Below, in pieces: positions 16,906-25,539 of a stretch of DNA of 64,000 nt. The first letter of the stretch is position 1; each line of letters starts with the position of its first letter. Under the pieces are notes generated by a model, which was not told where the DNA came from, did no database searches, and saw only the letters and a program-made list of their open reading frames with translations. The position numbers and the translations under genes were made by a program. This stretch comes from DASXKD01 sp963806145 (lineage in GTDB: Bacteria > Actinomycetota > Actinomycetes > Streptosporangiales > Streptosporangiaceae), in the NCBI GenBank assembly GCA_963806145.1, contig CAWDXD010000023.1:89178-153177 (forward strand). The letters run 5' to 3'.

Positions 16906-19827
16906 CGGCACCCCGCGGCCGCCGTGGCCATGGGGTAACGGCGGGAGAATCAGCGCGCTCCTGACGATCTCCAGCGGGTGCCGGGCAGCGCGGCCGGTGC
17001 CGTGGGCGATCTGCTGGCGGCAGGAGACGCCGGACGCAGCGATGACCGTGCTGGCCGGCTCGGCGCGGACGGCGGGGAACAGCCGAAGCTCGCCGATCCG
17101 CATCGACAGGTCATAGTGCTCGGCCTCGAAGCCGAACGAGCCAGCCATGCCGCAGCAGCCCGCGTCCACCTCGGTGACCTCGGTTCCCGGGATGGCCCGC
17201 AGCAGCGCCACGGTGGCGGCCGTGCCGGTGACCGCCTTCTGGTGACAGTGGCCGTGGAACAGGATCCGGGTGCCTGCCATCGGGCGCAGGGCGAGGCGGC
17301 CGTCGGCGATCGCCTGCAGCAGCAGGTCCTCGGGCAGCGTGCTGGCCGCGGCGACGGCCTGCGCCCGCCGGTTGCCGGGCAGGATCGCGGGGTACTCGTC
17401 GCGCAGCGTCAGCAGGCAGGACGGCTCCACGCCGACGACCGGGCCACGGCCGGCCACCCGGTCTGCCAGGTTCCTGGCCTGGTCGCGGGCCTGGTCGACC
17501 AGGCCCTTGGACAGGCTGGCGCGGCCGCAGCAGGCCGCCGCCTCCAGCCGCACGGTCCACCCGGCGGCTTCCAGCAGTTCGATCGCGGCCCGCGCCACCG
17601 GCGGCTCGGTGAAGCTCGTGAAGGAATCGGCGAGAAAGACGAGTTCACCCTGCGTGCCGGGCATCGCCGGGCGGCGGGCATGCCACCTGGCCAGGTTCTG
17701 CCGCTGGAACCGGGGCAGCGGCCGGGCGGCCGCCACCCCCAGCCAGCGCTCGGCGAGCAGTCGCGCCGGCCGCATGCCGCCGAGCACGTTCGCCAGCGGC
17801 GCGGCCGCGGAGCCCATCCGGTTCAGCGCCCGGACCGAGCCGAACATCCGGGACCGGAGCGGCACGCCGTGCTGCTCGTGGTAGGCGGCCAGGGCTTCGG
17901 TCTTGAGCGAGGCCACGTCCACGCCGAGCGGGCACTCGCTCTTGCAGGCCTTGCACTCCAGGCAGAGGTCCAGGATCTCGTGCAGCCGCTGATCGCCGAG
18001 CGCTGCCCGGGGGCTGGGCATGTCCAGGGCCTTCACCAGCGCGCCGGCCCGGCCCCTGGTGGAGTGCTCCTCGTCGCGGGTGGCCATGTAGGAGGGGCAC
18101 ATCACCCCGGACGCGGACTTGCGGCACAGGCCGATGTTCATGCACCGGTCCGCCGCCGCGCGCATGCCGCCCGGGAAGCCGATCTTGCTGACGTAGCCCG
18201 GGGCGGCCGGCGGGGCCGTCTCGCGCAGGTTGCTCGTCATCGGCTGCGCGCCGGTGATCTTGCCGGGGTTCATCCGGTTGTCCGGGTCGAACAGCCGCTT
18301 GACCTCGCACATCGCCGCATAGAGCGAGTCACCGAACACGGCGCGGTTGAACTCGCTGCGGACCAGTCCGTCGCCGTGCTCGCTGGAGTTGACGCCGCCG
18401 AACTCGAGCACGAGGTCACGGATCTCCTCGGCGACCGCGCGCATCGTCTGCACCTGTCCCGGTTCGGTCAGGTCCACGAACGGGCGGACGTGCAGGCAGC
18501 CGACCGAGGCGTGCCCGTAGAAGCCCGCGGACAGGCCGTGCGCGCTGAGCACCTGGCGGAACCGGCGGGTGTAGGCGCCGAGCACGGCCGGGTCGACCGC
18601 GGTGTCCTCGACGAATGCCAGCGGGCGGCGGGCCCCGGTGCTGGCCGCCATCAGCAGGCCCAGGCCCGCCTGGCGCACCTTCAGCAGCGCCGCCTGATCC
18701 GCGGCCGCCTCCGCCCGCAGCGTGTGATAGCCGTGCCGGTGCCGCCGCCACAGCGCGTCCAGCCGGTCGAGGCCGGCGGCCGCCTCCGCGGCGGTGTCCC
18801 CGAAGAACGTCACGAACAGCAGCGCGCCCGGGTCGCCGGACAGGATCGACGACAGCTCCCGGTACTCCAGCTTGGTGCGGGCCAGTTCCAGGATGGTGCG
18901 GTCCATCAGCTCGACCGCCGCGGGCTCGCAGGCCAGCGCGTCCCCGGTCGCGTCGATCGCCGCCTCGGACGAGGTGAAATGGCCGACCGCGATCACCCGG
19001 TGCCGGGGGGCGGGCACCAGGGCGACGTCCGCCGCGACCACCGTGGCCAAGGTGCCCTCCGAGCCGACCAGGAACCTGGCGAGGTCCATGCCGCCCGGCC
19101 CGCCGCGGCCGGCCAGGCGGTCAAGCCGGTACCCGCCCGACTGGCGCCAGAACCGCGGGTATCCGGTGGCGATGGCCTCGGCGTTCCGCTCCGCCAGCAG
19201 CGGCAGTTCCCGGCAGATCGTGCCCTCCAGCGCGGGCCGGGCCGCCCGGCCGGCGACCTCGGCCGCCGAGAGCGGCCCGAACACGGCCCGGCTCGCGTCG
19301 GACAGGACCACGTCCAGCGTGAGCACGTGGTCGACGGTCATGCCGTACCGGACCGAGTGGCTGCCCGCCGAGTTGTTGCCGATCATCCCGCCCAGCGTGG
19401 CCCGGTTGCTGGTCGAGGTGTCCGGGCCGAACATCAGCCCGTGCCGCGCGGCCGCCAGGTTGAGCTGCTCCTGCACCACGCCCGGCTGGACCCGGGCCCG
19501 CCGTGCCTCGCCGTCGATCGCGAGGATCTGGTTCATGTGCCTGGAGAAGTCCATCACCACCGCGCGCCCGACGGCCTGCCCCGCCAGGCTGGTCCCCGCG
19601 CCCCGTGCCAGGACCGGCACGCCGAACCCGGCGGCGGTGGCCACCACGGCGGCGGCCTCGTCACCGTCCCTGGGGAAGACCACGCCGAGCGGCTCGATCG
19701 CGTACATGCTCGCGTCCCGGGAGAAAAGGTGCCGGCTGTAGGAGTCGAACCGCACCCCGCCGCCCGTCGCGCGGCGCAGCGCCGCCGCCAGTTCCCTGGT
19801 GCCGGGCGCGGAAGCGGAATCTGGAAT
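16900..19827 (-). CDS. FAD-binding and 4Fe-4S oxidoreductase fusion (D-lactate/glycolate dehydrogenase-like)
   Basis: A fusion of about 975 residues that should oxidise a 2-hydroxyacid and pass electrons through iron-sulphur clusters to the respiratory chain. The N-terminal FAD half has LARGAGTSLAGQAVGRAVVM, NRATLGGMIGNNSAGSHS, YGHASVGCLHVRPFVDLTE and NSSEHGDGLVRSEFN. The C-terminal half has two cluster motifs (CMNIGLCRK with later CPSY, and CLECKACKSECPLGVD) and two CCG-type motifs (AACCGRASLSKGL and DAGCCGMAGSFGFE) beside FHGHCHQKAV. An obvious GTG at 19755 would begin inside the first FAD-domain helix, dropping residues of the form RELAAALRR. The matching ribosome site AGGAGGGG is 75-80 bases earlier, and the only codons at the right place are ATT (19827 or 19833), so a rare ATT start is proposed. 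Divergent from the aminotransferase gene. Confidence 0.8.
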   Translation of the reverse strand: MPDSASAPGTRELAAALRRATGGGVRFDSYSRHLFSRDASMYAIEPLGVVFPRDGDEAAAVVATAAGFGVPVLARGAGTSLAGQAVGRAVVMDFSRHMNQILAIDGEARRARVQPGVVQEQLNLAAARHGLMFGPDTSTSNRATLGGMIGNNSAGSHSVRYGMTVDHVLTLDVVLSDASRAVFGPLSAAEVAGRAARPALEGTICRELPLLAERNAEAIATGYPRFWRQSGGYRLDRLAGRGGPGGMDLARFLVGSEGTLATVVAADVALVPAPRHRVIAVGHFTSSEAAIDATGDALACEPAAVELMDRTILELARTKLEYRELSSILSGDPGALLFVTFFGDTAAEAAAGLDRLDALWRRHRHGYHTLRAEAAADQAALLKVRQAGLGLLMAASTGARRPLAFVEDTAVDPAVLGAYTRRFRQVLSAHGLSAGFYGHASVGCLHVRPFVDLTEPGQVQTMRAVAEEIRDLVLEFGGVNSSEHGDGLVRSEFNRAVFGDSLYAAMCEVKRLFDPDNRMNPGKITGAQPMTSNLRETAPPAAPGYVSKIGFPGGMRAAADRCMNIGLCRKSASGVMCPSYMATRDEEHSTRGRAGALVKALDMPSPRAALGDQRLHEILDLCLECKACKSECPLGVDVASLKTEALAAYHEQHGVPLRSRMFGSVRALNRMGSAAAPLANVLGGMRPARLLAERWLGVAAARPLPRFQRQNLARWHARRPAMPGTQGELVFLADSFTSFTEPPVARAAIELLEAAGWTVRLEAAACCGRASLSKGLVDQARDQARNLADRVAGRGPVVGVEPSCLLTLRDEYPAILPGNRRAQAVAAASTLPEDLLLQAIADGRLALRPMAGTRILFHGHCHQKAVTGTAATVALLRAIPGTEVTEVDAGCCGMAGSFGFEAEHYDLSMRIGELRLFPAVRAEPASTVIAASGVSCRQQIAHGTGRAARHPLEIVRSALILPPLPHGHGGRGVPC

Positions 19828-19837
19828 GCTAATTTCC

Positions 19838-19843
19838 CCTCCT
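19838..19843 (-). promoter_or_regulatory. Ribosome binding site that argues for an ATT start
   Basis: The minus strand reads AGGAGG here, followed by GGAA, ATT, AGC, ATT. The nearest ATG, GTG or TTG in the oxidoreductase frame is 83 bases further in. The site therefore supports initiation at ATT 19833 or 19827, unless a base is wrong or the start codon has mutated. Confidence 0.5.
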
Positions 19844-19878
19844 GGAGATGACCGGCCTTCGGGTTACATAATAGGACG

Positions 19879-21045
19879 ATGAATCACCGAAGTGGCCGGC
19901 ATTTTCTGCAGATCCCCGGGCCGACGAATGTTCCGGACCGGGTGCTGCGCGCGATGGCGGCGCCCACGATCGACCACCGGGGCCCGGAGTTCGCCCGCCT
20001 GGCCCGCGAGGTGCTCAGCGGGGTGGCTAGCCTGGCCGGCACGGCCCGGCCGGTGGCGCTTTACTCCTCTTCGGGCACGGGCGCGTGGGAGGCCGCCCTG
20101 GTCAATACGCTTTCCCCGGGTGACAAGGTGCTTGCGTTCGAGACCGGTCACTTCGCCGTGCTGTGGGCCGCCATGGCCGAGCGCCTTAGCCTGAACGTGG
20201 ACCTGGTGCCCGGGGACTGGCGCCGCGGCGCAGACCCGGAGCAGGTGTACGGCAGGCTCTCCGCCGATGCCGGGCACGCCATCAAGGCGGTCACCGTGGT
20301 GCACAATGAGACCTCCACGGGCACAGAAAGCAGTATTCCGGAAATCCGCGCGGCAATCGACGCCGCGGCGCATCCGGCGTTGCTTGTTGTGGATGCTATT
20401 TCATCACTCGGATCCATTGACTACCGGCACGATGAATGGGGTGTCGATGTCACCGTGTGGTGTTCCCAGAAGGGCATGATGCTGCCCCCAGGCCTGGGCC
20501 TCAACGCGGTCAGCGCGAAGGCGCTCGACGCGTCACGCCGGGCGCGGCTGCCACGGAGTTACTGGGCGTGGCAGCCGCTGCTCGACGCCGCGGACACCGG
20601 GATGTTCCCCGGCACACCTGCCACCAACCTGCTCTACGGGCTGCGGGAGAGCCTCGCCATGCTCGGCGAGGAGGGGCTCCCCGCGGTCTTCGCCCGGCAC
20701 CGGCGGCACGCCGAGGCCACCCGCCGCGCCGTGCGGGCCTGGGGCCTGGACATCGTGTGCCGCAATCCGGCGGAGTACTCCGGCACGCTCACCGCGGTGC
20801 TGGTTCCCGATGGCTGCGACGCCGACCAGGTGCGGGAGATCATTCTCGACCGGTACAACGCCTCCCTCGGCGCGGGCCTCGGCAGGCTGGCCGGCCGGGT
20901 GTTCCGCATCGGGCACCTCGGCGACCTGGGCGACCTGATGCTGGCGGGCACGTTGTGCGGGGTCGAGATGGGGCTGGCCCTGGCCGGGGTGCCGATCGAG
21001 CGCGCGGGCGTCCGCGCGGCGCTTGACCATCTGGAACTGCCCTAG
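19879..21045 (+). CDS. Class V aminotransferase, serine-glyoxylate type
   Basis: A 388-residue PLP enzyme of the SgaA/AGXT group that should move an amino group onto glyoxylate (from serine, alanine or a purine-derived ureidoglycine). It begins with the group's FLQIPGPTNVPDRVLRAM, then FYTSSGTGAWEA-like YSSSGTGAWEAAL, the PLP-anchoring VDAISSLGSIDY, and the Schiff-base lysine in WCSQKGMMLPPGL; a conserved arginine region lies in GRVFRIGHLGDL near the C-terminus. The gene is transcribed away from the FAD/Fe-S 2-hydroxyacid oxidase with about 50 bases between starts, which suggests joint use: hydroxyacid (glycolate) to glyoxylate, then to glycine. Whether serine or ureidoglycine is the donor cannot be told. 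Confidence 0.85.
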   Translation: MNHRSGRHFLQIPGPTNVPDRVLRAMAAPTIDHRGPEFARLAREVLSGVASLAGTARPVALYSSSGTGAWEAALVNTLSPGDKVLAFETGHFAVLWAAMAERLSLNVDLVPGDWRRGADPEQVYGRLSADAGHAIKAVTVVHNETSTGTESSIPEIRAAIDAAAHPALLVVDAISSLGSIDYRHDEWGVDVTVWCSQKGMMLPPGLGLNAVSAKALDASRRARLPRSYWAWQPLLDAADTGMFPGTPATNLLYGLRESLAMLGEEGLPAVFARHRRHAEATRRAVRAWGLDIVCRNPAEYSGTLTAVLVPDGCDADQVREIILDRYNASLGAGLGRLAGRVFRIGHLGDLGDLMLAGTLCGVEMGLALAGVPIERAGVRAALDHLELP

Positions 21046-21119
21046 GGCGCTGGAGCCGGGGCCGGCGGTCATCCTCGGGAATGATGCGGTAACGCGGCAC
21101 GGTGGCTACCGTCGGTTAG

Positions 21120-22334
21120 GTGCCGACCAATTCTCCGGCCGCGCGGCCGCGGCGGGCGCTGGCCATCACTGAGCGGCAGCGACTCGGGCTCGCCGCCGCC
21201 CTGACAGCGCTCGTCGGCGCGGTCGCGATCGCCCTGGTGATCGTTCAGCGGGGGGCCCCGCATGGGCCGAGGCTCGATCCGGCGGTCCTGCCGTGCATCC
21301 CGGTGATCGCATTCGGCAGGCGATGGCCGCTTCCTGTCCTCGCACTGGCCAGCGCCGCCGCCGCCGCGCAGATGGCGACGGGCATCACATCGCTGCTGGT
21401 GGGCCTGGTGCTCGGCGCGGCTGGGTACACGGTGGCCGTTGGCGTCCCGCGGCGGTTGTCGATCCGCGCGGTGCTGGCCGCGGCGGCGATTTTCGGCGCG
21501 GCGCTGCTGTACGCGGGGATGACGCGCGGGCCCTCTCTGCTCGCGGCCGGGGCCGTCGCGGGCTTCTTGCCGCTGGCGGCGGGGTGGTTTATCGGCGACA
21601 GCGTGGCGGCGCGCCGGCGTTACGTGGCCGGGCTGGCCGAGCAGGCGGAGCGCGAGCGAGCCGCCGAGGCCGAGCGCGCCCGGCAGGAGGTCCGGGAGGA
21701 GCGGGTGCGCATCGCCCGTGAGCTGCACGACGTCGTCGCCCACACGCTCGCGGTGATCACCGTCCAGGCCGGGGTGGGCAGGCGCCTGATGGCGAGGCGC
21801 CCGGAGGAGGCGGGCGCCGCGCTCGAGTCGATCGAGATGATCGGGCGGACCGCCCAGGACGAGCTGCGGGTGGTGCTCGGGCTGCTGCGCGACGAGGATG
21901 CCGGAGCCGCCGCGCTCGCGCCGGCGCCGGGGCTCGTCGACCTCAAGGAGCTTGCGGACACCGTGCGGGCCTCGGGGACGCCCGTCGAGCTGCGCACATC
22001 GGGCACCGATCGGCAGCTCTCCCCGGCGCTTGAGCTCACGCTCTACCGGGTCGTCCAGGAGGCGCTCACCAACGTCGTCAGGCATGCGCCGCAGGCCCGG
22101 GCAACGGTCGACCTCACCGTCTCGGCCGCGCAGGTCCGGCTCGAGGTGGCCGACGACGGAGGTTCGGCCGGGCGGGCGGCGGGCGATCAGGAACGGCCCG
22201 GCATTCCGGGCACGGGCCACGGGATCGCCGGGATGCGGGAGCGGATCGGCGCTTTCGGCGGCTGGCTCGTGGCCGAACCGCTCGCCCGCGGTTTCCGCGT
22301 GCGCGCCGAGGTCCCGATCGAGGGCGCGATGTGA
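21120..22334 (+). CDS. NarL-type sensor histidine kinase
   Basis: A 404-residue membrane kinase. About five hydrophobic segments fill residues 18-165; then comes a coiled linker, the HisKA_3 dimerisation box ERVRIARELHDVVAHTLAVI with the phosphorylated His, and the HATPase module with TLYRVVQEALTNVVRHA (N box) and GTGHGIAGMRERIGAFGG (G box). GTG 21120 starts shortly before the first helix. The response regulator gene begins 43 bases downstream and an ABC exporter follows, the usual arrangement in which the pair controls the transporter in answer to a drug, peptide or envelope signal. Confidence 0.9.
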   Translation: MPTNSPAARPRRALAITERQRLGLAAALTALVGAVAIALVIVQRGAPHGPRLDPAVLPCIPVIAFGRRWPLPVLALASAAAAAQMATGITSLLVGLVLGAAGYTVAVGVPRRLSIRAVLAAAAIFGAALLYAGMTRGPSLLAAGAVAGFLPLAAGWFIGDSVAARRRYVAGLAEQAERERAAEAERARQEVREERVRIARELHDVVAHTLAVITVQAGVGRRLMARRPEEAGAALESIEMIGRTAQDELRVVLGLLRDEDAGAAALAPAPGLVDLKELADTVRASGTPVELRTSGTDRQLSPALELTLYRVVQEALTNVVRHAPQARATVDLTVSAAQVRLEVADDGGSAGRAAGDQERPGIPGTGHGIAGMRERIGAFGGWLVAEPLARGFRVRAEVPIEGAM

Positions 22335-22377
22335 GCGGCGCACCCGCAACGGGCGGAGAAGCGAACCGGGCGGCACC

Positions 22378-23040
22378 GTGACGACCGGCGTCCTCGTCGT
22401 CGACGACCAGGCGCTGCTGCGCACCGCGTTCTCCTCGCTGATCGACGCCGAGGACGACCTGGAGGTCGTCGGCGAGGCGGCCGACGGCAGGCAGGCGGTC
22501 GAGCGCGCGGCGAGCCTCGCGCCGGACGTCGTCGTGATGGACGTCCGGATGCCGGTGATGGACGGGATCGAGGCCACCCGGCAGATCACCTCGGGCCAGG
22601 GGCCCGGCGGGGCGCGGGTGCTCATCCTCACGACCTTCGACCTCGACGAGTACGTCTTCGAGGCGCTGCGGGCGGGAGCCAGCGGCTTCGCGCTCAAGAG
22701 CCGGCCGCTCGACGAGCTGCTGAACGCGATCCGCACCGTCGCCGCTGGCGAGGCGCTGCTGGCTCCGAGCGTGACCCGCCGGCTCATCGCGCACTTCGCC
22801 GGCCAGGCGCGAACGCCCGCCAGAACGCCCCCCGGCCTGGCGGAGCTGACCGAGCGCGAGCGCGAGGTGCTGTCGCTGGTCGCCGAGGGGCTGTCGAACG
22901 CCGAGCTCGCCCGGACGCTGCATGTGAGCCTCCCGACGGCCAAGACGCACGTGAGCCGGATCCTGACCAAGCTCGGTGCCCGGGACCGGACCCAGCTGGT
23001 CATCCTCGCCTACCAGTCGGGGCTCGCCACCCAGGCCTGA
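22378..23040 (+). CDS. NarL/FixJ-family response regulator
   Basis: A 220-residue two-domain regulator. The receiver has the acidic pair in VLVVDDQALLR, the phosphoacceptor Asp in VVVMDVRMPVMDGIEAT, the switch Thr in VLILTTFDLDEYV and Lys in FALKSRPLDELL. The output domain is a LuxR helix-turn-helix: LTEREREVLSLVAEGLSNAE and SLPTAKTHVSRILTKLGARD. GTG 22378 is the only start giving the full receiver; another GTG at 22331 runs into a stop. Partner of the kinase just upstream. Confidence 0.9.
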   Translation: MTTGVLVVDDQALLRTAFSSLIDAEDDLEVVGEAADGRQAVERAASLAPDVVVMDVRMPVMDGIEATRQITSGQGPGGARVLILTTFDLDEYVFEALRAGASGFALKSRPLDELLNAIRTVAAGEALLAPSVTRRLIAHFAGQARTPARTPPGLAELTEREREVLSLVAEGLSNAELARTLHVSLPTAKTHVSRILTKLGARDRTQLVILAYQSGLATQA

Positions 23041-23139
23041 CCGGTCCGGTGAATCTCCGGGCGTCGTTCGCGGGAATGACGCGCTCGTGCTTCCCGGGCA
23101 CGATGACAGCCCGCCGCCGATCGCCCACGATTGCTTGCC

Positions 23140-24366
23140 ATGAACGTCTCATGCGCTCTGGGCTCGCACTGCCTGGCCGTCACGCGGCCTGGCGGCAACA
23201 TCGGGCCCGGCCTCCCCCTGCTGGTGGTCCTGCTGATCGCCGCCGCGGGCTACGGCGCCACGCGCCTGCGCCGCCGGCGGCGCAGCGGCCGGGTAGCGGA
23301 CTCGGCCTGGCGTCCCGAACGGCAGGGGTCTGCTCCGGATGGCGCCACGGCGCCCCCCGGAGACCGGGCCGCCGCGCCGGATCCCGTCGCGCCGCCCGCG
23401 CCCCGCGCCGCCGGCCTCCACGGGGGACCGGCCGGCGGCTGGGCGGTCGAGACCCACGGCCTGACCAAGCGGTTCGGCCCGAACGCCGCTGTCGACAACG
23501 TCGAGTTGCTCGTCCCCCGCGGGTCCGCGTTCGGCTACCTCGGACCCAACGGCGCCGGCAAGACGACGCTCATCCGCACCCTGCTCGGCCTGACGCGGGC
23601 CGACGCCGGCACGATGTCGCTGCTCGGGATCCGGGTCCCGTCCGAGCGCAGCCGGGCGCTGGCCCGGGTCGGCGCGATCGTCGACGAGCCCCGCTTCCAC
23701 CACCACCTGACGGGCCGGGAGAACCTGCGCCTGCTGGGCGCCGCGCGAGGCGGCGGCGCGGACGGGCGGATCCCGGGGTCGCTGGCCAGGGTCGGCCTCA
23801 CCGAGCGCGCCGACGACAAGGTCGCCTCGTACTCGATGGGCATGCGCCAGCGCCTGGGGGTGGCGGCGTGCCTGCTTGGCGACCCCGAGCTGCTGATCCT
23901 GGACGAGCCGATGAACGGGCTCGACCCGGCGGGGATGCACGAGATGCGCGCGATGATCCGCTCGCTGGCCGACGAGGGACGCACGGTGATGCTCTCCTCG
24001 CACCTGCTCGACGAGGTCGAGCGCACCTGCGACGCGGTCGCGATCGTCGACCGCGGGCGGATCATCCGGCAGGGCCCGATCGATGAGCTCGTCCGCACCG
24101 CGGGCGCCCGCGTCGTGCGGCTGGACTGCTCCGACCCCGCCGCGGCGGGCCGCCTCCTCGAGCGGTCCGGGATCACCGCGGGCGTTACCCCCGGCGAGCC
24201 GATGCTGACCGTGACGCTTCCGGCCGGCGCCTCGCGCGAGACGGTGGCGGAGGTCAACCGCCGGCTGGTCGAGGGCGGGATCTCGGTGTACGGCCTCCAG
24301 GAGGTTCACGCCACCCTGGAGGACTGGTTCTTGTCGGTGACCAGCCGCCTGGGAGAGCAGTCATGA
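23140..24366 (+). CDS. ABC transporter ATP-binding protein with N-terminal membrane helix
   Basis: A 408-residue ATPase for a drug/antibiotic-type ABC-2 exporter. The nucleotide-binding domain has Walker A YLGPNGAGKTTLIRTLLG, Q-loop region AIVDEPRFHHHLTGREN, signature YSMGMRQRLGVA, Walker B LLILDEPMNGLDPAG and H-loop MLSSHLLDE. Unusually, about 100 residues precede it: a hydrophobic segment (LPLLVVLLIAAAGYGATRL), an Arg cluster and a Pro/Ala linker. ATG 23140 was preferred to TTG 23131; no later start lies just ahead of the ATPase, so the extension seems to be translated. It would tether the ATPase to the membrane independently of the permease. The permease gene overlaps its stop by four bases (ATGA). 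Confidence 0.85.
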   Translation: MNVSCALGSHCLAVTRPGGNIGPGLPLLVVLLIAAAGYGATRLRRRRRSGRVADSAWRPERQGSAPDGATAPPGDRAAAPDPVAPPAPRAAGLHGGPAGGWAVETHGLTKRFGPNAAVDNVELLVPRGSAFGYLGPNGAGKTTLIRTLLGLTRADAGTMSLLGIRVPSERSRALARVGAIVDEPRFHHHLTGRENLRLLGAARGGGADGRIPGSLARVGLTERADDKVASYSMGMRQRLGVAACLLGDPELLILDEPMNGLDPAGMHEMRAMIRSLADEGRTVMLSSHLLDEVERTCDAVAIVDRGRIIRQGPIDELVRTAGARVVRLDCSDPAAAGRLLERSGITAGVTPGEPMLTVTLPAGASRETVAEVNRRLVEGGISVYGLQEVHATLEDWFLSVTSRLGEQS

Positions 24367-25528
24367 CCGAGGACACATCGACCGCGACCGCAGCCCCGGC
24401 GATGCACGCCGTGGTGCCGGGCGGCGCCCGGCCGGATCGTGCCGCCGTCCCAGGCCGGTACCGGTCGTGGATCCCGAGCTGGGGCCTGATCACGACGAAG
24501 CACCTTGAGCTGCGGAAGCGGCGCGGCCTCATGGTGGTCGCCGTGCTGCTGACCGTGGGCCTGCCGGTCCTCGTCCTGGGCATCCGGCTGCTGTTCCACG
24601 TGGTCGACCCGAAGAGCTACGGCCCGGCGGGCAGTCCGTCGGCGTTCCAGTTCCTGTGCCAGCCGATGGCCGAGTTCGGGTTCATCATCGCCGCGACCCT
24701 GGGGGCCACGGCCGGAACGACGGACCTGACCGACGGGATGTTCCGGCACCTGGTGATCACCGGCCGCTCGCGCCTCGCGCTCTACCTGGCCCGGATCCCG
24801 GCCGGCCTGTCGATCGTCCTGCCGCTGGTCGCCGTGGCCTTCGCCCTCGTGTGCGTGGTGACCAGCTACGCGGGCACCCCCAGCCGGCCTCGGTCGGCGT
24901 CAACGGGATCTCCGTCCCGGCCCGGCTCAGCCAGGCGCAGCTCAAGAGCTGGATCCTGCAGCATCCACGGCAGTACGACCAGGCCTTCACCAACGGAGGC
25001 CCCCAGCTCGGCCCGGTCCCCGGCCGCATACCGGTCGCGCGTCCCGCCAGCCCCCGGCCCGTGATCGACCGCGACATCGCCATCATCTACGGTGACTACG
25101 TCTCCAGTGAGACTGGCCAGCTCAACCCGCCGGTCAACGAGATGGTCAAGATCGGGCTGTGGCTCGCGCTCGACATCGGCACCGGGTTCCTGGTCGGTCT
25201 CGGCGTCGGCTCCCTCATCGGCCAGCGCACCGTGTCCATAGTGCTGATGATCGTGCTCCAGATCATCGTGACCCCGATCCTCGCGGCCCACGTGATCCCG
25301 TACTTCATCAACGGCCAGCGCCTCGTCGTGGGGATCGCCTTGGACCAGCTCCGGCCCGCGGGCCTGGCGGGCGGCGGGGCCGGCGGCCCTGGCCGGGTGC
25401 TGTTCGGCGGGCGCGGGGTCCTCAACATACCGCCGATGCCCACCTGGGCGATGATCACCGTAATCGCAGGCTGGATCGCCGGCTGGTCGCTGATCGGCGC
25501 ATGGCGGATGGCCACCCGCGACGCCTGA
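24363..25528 (+). CDS. ABC-2 type exporter permease, split by one base in a C run
   Basis: A membrane subunit of about 388 residues for the ATPase just upstream. The first frame from ATG 24363 includes HLELRKRRGLMVVAVLLTVG and TTDLTDGMFRHLVITGRSRL, the usual permease loop, then helices up to VVTSYAGTP. At the five-C run 24877-24881 the frame must move back by one; adding one C restores PQPASVGVNGISVPARLSQA and the remaining helices (DIGTGFLVGLGVGSLIGQ, VSIVLMIVLQIIVTPILAAH, MITVIAGWIAGWSLIGAW). Both halves have clear coding character and together give the normal six-helix topology. A homopolymer miscall is the simplest reading. Confidence 0.8.
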
Positions 25529-25539
25529 CGACCCGCCGG

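Noticed and set aside
16978..19851. Very long open frame on the plus strand opposite the FAD/Fe-S gene
   Set aside because: High GC leaves antisense frames open. The translation is His/Gly/Arg-rich with no domain, while the minus strand has all the motifs.
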